NCBI GenBank assembly: GCA_949710005.1
Contig: OX453275.1
Span: 2,919,973-2,983,972, forward strand
Origin: Ricordea florida
Lineage: Eukaryota > Cnidaria > Anthozoa > Corallimorpharia > Ricordeidae
Direction of reading: 5' to 3'
Length of the DNA stretch: 64,000 nt
Positions 54,693 to 64,000 of the stretch are shown one piece after another. The stretch's first letter is position 1; every line of letters starts with the position of its first letter. A program made the position numbers and the translations under genes. The notes beneath the pieces were generated by a model that saw only the letters and a program-made list of their open reading frames with translations, had not been told where the DNA came from and did no database searches.

Positions 54693-54712
54693 TTATGCTG
54701 CATTCACACCGG

Positions 54713-54748
<36 letters not shown>

Positions 54749-57297
54749 CGTTTAGAATCACTTTGCGCAAAAAAGCTCCGTGTAGATTCTCTACTGACTT
54801 AAAAGCTATTTCTAATGGATCACTGATAGACGACTCTTTTTCTCACTATGTGTAAAGATTAGACTTGAATCGTTTGGGAGGCTGTTGTGAAAATTTCAAA
54901 ACCTAGTTTAACTCTCTCTGATCATTATGCCGTACGCTGCAAAGTTTTGTTGGCCAAACCCCCTTTTGAAAGGAAAGAAATCGCTTATAGGGGCTTGAAG
55001 CGAATGGATTTTGCTCGTTTCCGCAAGGATATCAATAACTCGAAGTTGATGGAAAATGATGATGACTCGTCTCTAAATGATTTGATTAATCGATATAATA
55101 CTACACTATCAGCATTACTTGATGACCACGCTCCCATCAGAAAGAAAGTCATAACCTTACGCCCCGCGACCCCCTGGTTCACCGCAGAGATTCAAAAGCA
55201 GAAGGTGATTAGGAGACGACTAGAGCGCCGATGGCGTAAAACAAGACTGATGGTGGACAGAGAACTCTACACACAGCAGTGTGTAACTGTTCGCAAGCTC
55301 ATTTGTGAGGCAAAGGAGAACTACTACGCAGAGCTTATCAGTGAACTTGCGTCTGATCCTAAAGAACTGTTTGGGACTCTGGAGGTGTTACTGAAAGGTC
55401 GAACTGAGAAGCTCTACCCGCCTTGTAGCTCTACTGAAGAACTAGCAAACAGATTTGCTAACTATTTTGAACATAAAATAAGCACAATAAGAGCAGAACT
55501 AGATTGCAAAAGGATGGAACAGCAGAATTCTTTCCCTGATACGTGCCTACGACAAAGTGATGTTCTACTTCGTCAGTTCACACCTGTTACTGAGGTACAG
55601 TTAGTGAAGCTTATTGGTAAATCTGTGCGCAAGTCCTGTGACCTGGATTCTATTCCAGCAACCGTATTGAAAGAGTGTCTCACTGATTTGTTGCCAGCTA
55701 TTACTAAGATAGTCAATGTGTCTATAACTGACGCCGTGGTGCCTTCTAGTCTAAAAAATGCTTCATTGCATCCACTTCTTAAGAAGCAATCTTTGCCTTA
55801 TGAAGAATTTAGCAGTTTCCGCCCAGTTTCTAACCTGGCCTTCATTTCCAAATGTGTCGAAAAAGTTGTTGCAGCTCAGACATGTCAACATGTGGAGGAT
55901 AACAACTTAAACGAACTTTATCAATCAGCGTATAAACAGTACCACAGCACTGAAACGGCGCTGATCAAAGTTCAAGATGATGTTCTTCGGGCAATTGATA
56001 ACAACTCTTATGTAATTTTGCTGCTACTCGACCTTTCAGCAGCATTTGATACTGCTGATCATCGTATCCTATTAGATCGTCTGTCACAACGGTTTGGTAT
56101 CGTGGACAACGCTGTGGAGTGGTTCCGTTCATATCTGTCTGACCGACATCAAGTCGTGAAAGTAAATGGAAGTCAGTCTTCTCGTCGTGAGCTCCGCAGT
56201 GGTGTACCTCAGGGTAGTGTCCTCGGACCCATTCTATTCCTGCTCTACACGTCTCCATTAGGCGATATCATGAGGTATCATCAGGTCAAGTTCCACCTGT
56301 ATGCTGATGATACGCAGCTGTATCTCACCTTTAAATCGTCCCCTGATATGGCTAAAGCGGCGATGGAAGCTTGTGTGCGTGACATCGATACTTGGATGAC
56401 AGCAAACATGTTAAAGATGAACAGGGACAAGACTGAATTACTTGTCTTGAAGGCTCGCCATCGTCCACTCTCACCACTGATGTCTATCTCAGTCTGTGAT
56501 GAGGAAATCGACCTATCATCTAAAGCCAGAAACATTGGTGTAATTTTCGACACATCTATGTCCATGGATAACCACATTGCTGCTATTTGCAAGTCAGCTT
56601 TCTACCATCTTCGGAATATCAGTCGCATTAGGAAATATTTAAGTTTTCATACTGCTGAAATGCTGGTACATGCATTTGTATCTTCCAGATTAGATTTCTG
56701 CAATTCACTTTTGTTTGGACTGCCTAAACAATCTTTAAAGAAGTTACAGCATGTCCAGAATGTTGCAGCCCGGATTGTGACACTTACGCGTAAATGTGAA
56801 CATATCACACCGGTACTTTACAACCTTCACTGGCTACCTATAGAAGAGCGCGTAATATTTAAGATGCTTCTTATGACATTCAAGTGTTTGATGGGATTAG
56901 CCCCAACTTATCTGTCTGATATGATCAGTAGATATGTCCCGAGACGTAATTTACGCTCCATGAATGGCCATCGCTTGGTTGACGTTAGTTATACTTTGCG
57001 CAACTATGGATGTCGAGCTTTTTCCGTAGCCTCGCCACAACTCTGGAATGCCTTACCTTTAGAAATTCGATCATGCAATGGCATTCCAGAGTTTAAGCGC
57101 AAACTTAAGACTCATCTTTTTAAGAAAGCTTTTAGCTAGATCTTTTTATAATTCAGTGTATTTTTATTCTTTTAATTGATTTTTTATTTTCTATTATATA
57201 CAAATTGTAATTTTTGAATATAGATTTTTATTTTTTTAATTGAAAACAACTTGTAAAGCGCTATTGGTTAGCAATAGAAATAGCGCTATATAAATAA

Positions 57298-57344
<47 letters not shown>

Positions 57345-57376
57345 AAACAAGTTTAGTTGGTGTGAACGCGGCATTA
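54693..57376. mobile_element. Harbinger-like MITE split by a LINE
   Basis: The termini TGCTGCATTCACACC and (reverse complement) TGCCGCGTTCACACC are flanked by TTA on both sides (54693-54695, 57374-57376), as for PIF/Harbinger insertions. Next to each terminus are GTTTAGTT-type sequences. A 5'-truncated LINE occupies most of the interior. Confidence 0.7.
54879..57343 (+). mobile_element. L2/CR1-like LINE, 5'-truncated
   Basis: The frame runs from within the endonuclease C-terminus (LTLSDHYAVRC) through a full reverse transcriptase to the stop at 57139. RT motifs include LLDLSAAFDTADH, SGVPQGSVLGPILFLLY and FHLYADDTQLYL with the catalytic ADD intact. The C-terminal region (VQNVAARIVT, LHWLPIEERV, LWNALPLEIR) is typical of CR1/L2-group elements. 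The 3' end GCGCTATATAAATAAAAG followed by (ATT)n supports this clade. No stop or frameshift was seen in about 750 codons, so it is recent. Confidence 0.9.
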
Positions 57377-57466
57377 GAGTTGTATTGATACTGTAATTGA
57401 TAGCAGAGTGATATGCTGTGTTTGTAAGGACCCCCGCTGTAAGATACTTGTGTTCTATGTTGTCAG

Positions 57467-60294
57467 GTATTTGGGTGAGAATAGGATTTCAAGACTGGAA
57501 AGCCGAAGTTTGCAAGGGTTACCAAGCCTTCAACACTTGTAACTATCAAAGCTTTTGAAAGAATCATTAATTAATATTATAGCGTACGCATTCAGTACAA
57601 GTAATTACAAAGTTCACAGTTGATTCAGTAATCAGTAAGATCATCAAACTTGTTTGTATCTCTGATTCCCGCTCACACCTACGTACCCCTACCCCTACCC
57701 CCTGCTTTCTCATCAAGTATTCTTCCAAACGAGAAACTCTGTTCGGGAACTGGAAAGATAACATTGATGGGGATACGTGTAGTAATGATGACACAATGTT
57801 TCTGTTGAAGAAAATCTGCTGTTTGCAAATTATACAGAAAGAGACGCATAACAGGTTGGCTGTCCCGTAAGGTTTTGTCCACGATGTTTGCCTATAAGTA
57901 GGTTCCTACATATCCAACGCTTGTTCTGCTGCTCAAAACTTGCCATTGAAACAATATTTAATTGTATATTATTTCCATAGGTGGCTTCACATCAATCGGA
58001 TCTGGGATCTGCCATACAGTATATTCCACGGATTGTCTCAACTGAAAGTTCTGTCTGTATCAGTCATAAGTTTAAACTTTTTCTTTGTTAGGCGTTCTTG
58101 ACGCCATCTTGATGCCAGTTCAAACTTTTGGTCTTGTCAGCACTTTTAAAAATCTCGTTCTGTGTAGTTGATTCAAGTAGAAATAAATCGCATTAAATTT
58201 TTAGGTCTCTAAACATGAACAAGCTGACCAAACTTAACCCACATCTTTTGAAAGACACAAGAAGCTTGGAGTTTCTGTGAGTAACAACCCGTGATTCTTA
58301 AATCAATAAATTAACGCTTCCTTGGCCTGCAATTCTCCCACCACACGTGTACGCGCAGCAAGAGCAACACGGCCGTTAGTGTTCTAGGAACCCGATTCCC
58401 TTATCAAATTTTCAGAAGAAATTGCCGATTCGCTAAAGGCACACCACAGCCGAACCTAATCCCAATGAAGAAGGCACTATACGGGGTGTCACCTGAAACG
58501 TCGGGTCGGTGAATTGAAACTAATTAATCATTTTAAACCAGTGTAGCATCAAATTATGTCTGATCGTCAGCCTGGTTGCAATGTGCAATTTTATTTTAAT
58601 TAAAGGAATTTTTACTGGTTAATACCGTAACAGGGGCCATATATGTCCTAATAGGGTTGAAGTGAAGGAGATGTAGGGGATAACCTGATAACCTCGGGAT
58701 GAGCACTAACCGTATGTTTCACTCAAAATATCTTATAACTTTATAAGTGTCTGGCAAATCTATGTAATGTTTTCCTTGTTTCAACAGATTCATGCAGCAC
58801 AATGAGATTACAGGAATTCCTCACTACTTCTTCGCTAACTCCACAGCCCTACGATACATGTTAGTATTCGCGCGTCTTGACTTTCCGCTACCTTACAATC
58901 TTCTCCATCTACAGGTATATTACAAACTCACAACATGACCAGCTCATTCCCAGTTGGCTTGATAGCTCAGTTGGTGGGTTCGAATCCCGTTCAGGCCTGA
59001 GCTTTTTTTTTTCAGGCTTTAATTTCACAGCTGCTTAAGTTGTGTACATAACTGCGATGATCAATTAATGTCATTATTTACAGTCTTATCTAAGTACTGA
59101 ATTTATGACTACGGCAAAACGGTTAAAGAAAGAAGATTTAGGCGAATTCGGAAAATCATTGTTCGGATGCTCTACCAAATTCAAATCCTTGTAGTACGTT
59201 GGATCAGTTGTCCCATGAACGTAGTTTAACAAGCCTCCTATAGTTCAGTGGTAGAGTGTCCGAAAGCCGTAGGTTTGACTCCTATTGAGAGCTTCGATTT
59301 GTTTTTTCCGAGTTTGCATGTACAAGGGCAGTGCCGAAAAATACACCTTGTTAAAATTCACCAAGCTCAAAATATACTGCCTTTATTACTTCTCAAATGA
59401 TTTACTTTGTCTGTTCTCTCATGGTACTTTTTTAGTATCAAAAAGAAGGACTAATAATAATATGTACATATATTACCAGACGAAGGTCGGCGTATACGGG
59501 TGAAACGTAGGTGACTCAGAAAAGAGATCTGTGTATTGTCATTTATGATACTTTATTCATATTATTTCAAACCAGCGTGGGTTCGAACGATGTCTGATGA
59601 CGAAGTCCTTTTAAGAAAATTGCCTGTGTTGATGGTCTATCAGTTTGGGGGACACTTTTCTATTTTTTGTCCCTAGTTTCATGAACAACAACAACCTAAC
59701 CCTAGTTGGACCCCACACATTTGCCGGCGCATCAAAACTCGATATATTGTAAGTATTCTAATATTTGTATAGGAAGAAATATTTAATTATAACTGAAGGG
59801 TCGTTCACTGAAACGTTTAACAGTCTGCACATCTAGTTATAAAAGACTTGAAGATGAAGATTGTCGAACTGGAAGAAATTGTGTCGTTTCACTTCGTTAT
59901 GAAACTTGCAGTCATACCCCGTATGGTCTCTGAGATTTTTAAGACAAGTTCTACTGGAACTTAATGGTACAAAGCACTAACTCTTAGCTTGCCATAAAAT
60001 AACTCATTTGGAAGTTTAATAAGTGCATGGCACAAGCGACAAGCGGGAAGAAACGAGAATGGACGAGACAGTAACGATTATTTTTTTTAACCTCTGGGTA
60101 GCAGAGTTTTTCCTTCCTCAAAATCCCTCACTTAAAATAATACCTAAAAGTTTGTATCTATAATAATCATTTATTTGTCTTAGAAAAGTTTACTAAGTTT
60201 TTTTATTTTCCAGAACGCTTTCTAACAATTTACAGCTGGCGGATTTGGAAGCGAATTCGTTTAACTACGATGACTACAGAAACTTGTCTCTCAT
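57467..60294 (+). CDS. LRR receptor-like gene copy B: leucine-rich-repeat exons
   Basis: 72-bp phase-2 exons lie at 57467-57538, 57981-58052 (WLHINRIWDLPYSIF), 58205-58276 (SLNMNKLTKLNPHLL), 58788-58859 and 59677-59748, followed by the 81-bp exon 60214-60294. Each 72-bp exon is one LRR. Compared with copy A it keeps two extra LRR exons (58 kb region) within about 0.8 kb that copy A has lost. Upstream of 57467 lie the MITE/LINE insertion and a SINE, with no start exon recognised. It is a probable membrane receptor ectodomain. Confidence 0.8.
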
Positions 60295-60810
60295 GTGAGT
60301 TCCGTTTCCTGCATCGAGTTATCTTCCTAAAACAGATATATTCCAGTAATAAACAATGTTATTATTTAATCTTATTGTTTGCCAATCCACAGCAACCCAA
60401 TGATTGCATTGTAAACAGTCAAACGCGGCTGGTGATTCACAAAATACGACAATGACGCCGAGAAATGCAACAAGTACTCCTACTTTACTGCCACTATATA
60501 TTTTGGTTTAATCTTCAAACTTGAAATTTTCAATTTCTACCGTTTCCATTCCATTTCAAAAAAAGCTTTGCTGTTTTACTATCACGTCTCCCAGCCTGAA
60601 AACTTGGAAAGTGGTCATTTCAAGTTGTTGTCGAAAACAAAGAAAACAAAGAAGGAGAACAGACTGTGTTTTGCACTTTCAGTTTACTTCAGTGTGGTTG
60701 ATTAACGCCATCTAGTGGCCGGCGTCCTATCGTCATCGCTATTGGCTGTGTTACGTAAACTTTCTATTATTCCACGGGCAACTTACCACTGCTGTGTTTT
60801 TTTGTTGCAG

Positions 60811-63780
60811 ATACATTCTACAGACAGCACTTGTACGGATCAAAATGGAAAGTTTCAACAAACACAGGAAAGTTGGAATCGTGATGTGAGTTCAAACATT
60901 TGCAATGATACTACGACCACGCTATTTCATGTCTTTATTTCCCCTCCAGTGGGGTAAAATAACAAAAAGTTTTGATTTCTTTTTCTGTCTTGAAACCTCG
61001 CAGCTCTCCAACGAACAAACAATACCCACTCCACATTCCCGACGATGAGAGACTTCGGGAGGGTCTGGGAAGGAATGGATTTGAATGCGCTGGTTCCGTT
61101 TGCACACCGTGCCATTTTGGGACCTACCAAAAGCGCATAAATAATAATTTTGTCTGCCAGCCGTGTCCGGCAGGTAAGTGTTTGATCTCGGCCTTATGTG
61201 AACAGTACTAGCGCGGTGATCCCAAAAAAAAAACATATGGCAGGGTTCTAGCTTTTGCCACATTTCAGCACACTGAGCATGCGCAGTTGCACACGTCGAT
61301 CAGGTTTATGTATCCAGGAAATAAGTGGTCGCGCATAAGACCGATCGAGTTTTTCCACGGGGAGTAGTAAATAAATAAACTTCCGAATTAACAATGTAAA
61401 TGTCGGTTGACGAATATCTAAACAAATCAAGGACGTTAGGGACTGAGTAATAATTATCAGGAGGTGGGGCTGAAAAAATGAGCTTCGATCAAAGTGGACA
61501 TTATTATGTAGTCCCCCTTGTTCGCAAAAACAGAATTAGTTCAGCCCCCTCCCCTTGATACATTTTACTACCCCCCTCCCTCCACTCTACCACAACCACT
61601 GTCACCGCCCCCCCATGCTATTGGTATGTCTACCATATATTGTAAGGAATATGAGTACTCCTTAAATACATGAGCTTGGCAAAATTGTTCAGCGTTACAA
61701 ATACCTGAATTTACTTCTTCTCACATAATGTAATATAGTCGACTGCTGCATATGATACAAATAACACCTCGTAAGAATGTTCGATAAAACTACCCATTTC
61801 CAAGCTGTCCGACGCATCGAAACATAAAATGAAAGTTAGCGCTCCCCTGTGATGACAGTAATTTTAATTTGAGCCCCACCCCTATCTTGGTATTATTTTT
61901 ACTTGATGCCCCCCCCCCGTCCCTTCATATATTTTCAACCCCCCTCCTGATAATTATTGCACAGTCCCGTAAGTTGCGATGAGTTCAAGAACGTATAACC
62001 CCCTTTACTTAATAAATAAATAATAATAACCCCCTTTACAGTGGAATGTTATTTTTACCAAATCGTGAACGAAAAACATTTAGAAAAAAATTCGCAGTTA
62101 AATCCTTATCACCTTGAGAAACCCAAATGTACTAGTGATGTAAACTATCAAGAGTGTTTAACCTCAAATAAAGGCACTATCTGTTCATTTATTTATTTAT
62201 TTATTTATATATATATTTAACCTAACTTGGACGTCCTCTTGGGAAGGTCGAGTGAAAGATTATCAAAGAATGACTTTAATTGGATTGCATTTTAGTTTAG
62301 TACAAAAGCTAAATGCGACCGCACTCAAATAAAGGCACTATCTGTTCATTTATTTATTTATTTATTTATTTATATATTTAACCTAACTTGGACGTCCTCT
62401 TGGGAAGGTCGAGTGAAAGATTATCAAAGAATGACTTTAATTGGATTGCATTTTAGTTTAGTACAAAAGCTAAATGCGACCGCACTCAACAACAGGGTCA
62501 TTAAGAGGGACTGTCCTCAATACTGTTACTCAACCAACACCGGCCCGTCTATAACTAACTCTATAACATCCTCTTTGATGACAGGAGGGTTCTACCAGAA
62601 CACAGTTGGTCATTTCGGACCCCTTGCAGGACGTACTGGCTGTTTAGCGTGTCCCAGGGGGACTTATGTGGAGATGGACAAAATACCGGGGAAACATCAG
62701 TACACGTGCCGAGTGTGTCCGGCCGGTATGTCATTCAATCTGATTTTTCATGGAATAGAAAGAAAAGATCCTTTTATCGTGAGCTAAGCCTTTTTCCTGT
62801 GTGATCAAACGCAGCTCCCTTAAAGCTCTAATTTCATTCGACCTCTACACGGCACAGCACTTTTGTTTTCAGACTGTTTGATTTCTTTTTTTTTTTTTTT
62901 TTTTTTGGTGCGTTCCATCGTACCTGCTTTGTCGTCTAGATTAGCCTAGAGAGCACTTTTACATAGATTTAATAACATTCAAATGCTCGATGGAATTGCT
63001 GACGAAATGTTCTTTTAAATTCACTGAAAATGTGCAATCGATTATGCGAGAATGATCAATCCCATTTACTATTTTGTACAAGTTTGCGGAAGTTCTTCCT
63101 CTGGGCCCTGGTTATGGGAGCCGATCAGCACTAACTCAGGATTAAATCGTTACTGAGGTTTAATGCCTTACCGTGGATCAGCACTTATCGGCTTTGTAGG
63201 GACCGGGCTTTGATTAGGTTGAGCCAGCCTGTTTTGTTAGGGTCATTTTGTCTAGATATCATAGTTTACACGTATATGACCCACATATAATTACAATCAA
63301 AGCTCTCCTTGCGACCACTCTCGTAAGCAACCAGCTCTGGTTACGAATTTCCGAGGGGGTCGCTTACGAGAGCTTCGACTGTACTGCTGATTTTACATAA
63401 ATATCGTCCTTCCCTAAGGCTCGAAGACCGACGAGTGGTCCAGTTACCGAGGTTGTTTTTGCATCGATTCGTTCTACCGGAGAGGCCGATTTAGCCGTTG
63501 CGAGGCGTGTCCCAAAGGAGTGCGCGGGATCCTTTGTAACGAAACAATGCTTGTGAAGGAAGGCTATTGGTGGAGATTCAGAGACCACAATGAAAGCTGG
63601 GAATACCAGCGCTTCGTGGACGCTCTAATGGTCCCTGATGAACATTATAACCCCAAAGACGTTGATTTCTCGGGAGAATTCCCCAAGGCCTATCCGTGTC
63701 CTAAGGCAGCTTCCTGTCTAGGGCTACTGAACTCTGTCAGGAAACCCTGCCAGACAGGGTATGGAGGGCCACTTTGTGAG
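60811..63780 (+). CDS. LRR gene copy B: cysteine-rich ectodomain exons
   Basis: Exons 60811-60885, 61004-61173, 62585-62725 and 63419-63780 correspond one to one with copy A (offset 39735 then 39718). The same CPAG-ended GCC2/3-like exons and the Trp-rich WWRFRDH exon are intact. Differences in the last exon are few; one changes Asn to Lys (YNPKDVDF here, YNPNDVDF in A). The membrane and tail exons must lie beyond 64000. Confidence 0.8.
61439..61968. mobile_element. MITE in copy B intron (ortholog of 21702-22231)
   Basis: Same ends, same length (530 bp) and same insertion point as in copy A. Confidence 0.8.
63292..63383. mobile_element. Short MITE in copy B intron (ortholog of 23574-23665)
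   Basis: Same 92-bp element and position as in copy A. Confidence 0.6.
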
Positions 63781-64000
63781 GTACGTTCAGTGGAGGAGGG
63801 CGAGGAAGAGTTATTCAAAGGATCCACTGGCTTTCGGCTAAATAAGGTCATTAGGGCATAAATCGAAGGCGGTTATCACTACCCCTCCCATATAAATGAA
63901 ATGTCGCATCCCCCCTGTAAATGGCATACACCATCACCTCTCCTGTGGATGAAGTACCACCACCTCTCCCCTGTGAGTAACATATCACTCTAACTTCTCC

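Overview
The window looks like nuclear DNA of a cnidarian, most likely a stony coral. It has short exons with clean GT-AG introns and abundant diverse transposable elements. Its gene families (THAP proteins, leucine-rich-repeat/cysteine-rich multi-pass membrane proteins, large dynamin-like GTPases, big DDE transposases) are expanded in corals and anemones. The species is inferred, not read from the sequence. No rRNA gene, CRISPR array or bacterial operon is present.

Layout. 1-587 (-): first two exons of a THAP-domain gene running off the left edge. 3.1-4.6 kb: a 71-bp minisatellite with a 451-bp higher-order repeat. 5.9-13.1 kb (+): a very large domesticated-looking or decaying DNA-transposon gene combining RFX-like winged helices, acidic repeats, a DDE-type transposase core, a chromodomain, an AT-hook and a Ulp1-type cysteine protease, interrupted by three one-base frame breaks. 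16.0-18.45 kb (+): truncated, frameshifted inverted copy of the gene at 31-37 kb. 18.5-28.2 kb (+): LRR / cysteine-rich / multi-TM receptor-like gene, copy A. 31.0-37.05 kb (-): four-exon gene for a 1473-aa vWA + dynamin-like GTPase + GT-A glycosyltransferase-like fusion. 38.6-47.46 kb: nested mobile elements, in which a palindrome with a Penelope-like centre holds a young BEL/Pao retrotransposon, which itself holds a piggyBac-type MITE. 47.5-53.6 kb: MITEs and a second Penelope-like palindrome carrying a GIY-YIG fragment. 54.2-57.4 kb: a tRNA-derived SINE and a Harbinger-like MITE containing an L2/CR1-like LINE. 57.4-64.0 kb (+): copy B of the LRR gene, about 39.7 kb from copy A, continuing past the right edge.

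How the parts relate. The LRR gene and the GTPase gene have both been locally duplicated, the first in direct and the second in inverted orientation, so the locus behaves like a tandem-array receptor/GTPase cluster. Copy A lacks two LRR exons that copy B keeps and has a 13-bp duplication that shifts the frame of its cytoplasmic tail. The transposon layers give a relative chronology: palindrome first, then BEL/Pao, then the piggyBac MITE. The strongest candidates for a poorly described system are the RFX/DDE/chromo/Ulp1 mega-protein and the vWA-GTPase-glycosyltransferase fusion. All similarity statements come from reading motifs, not from database searches.
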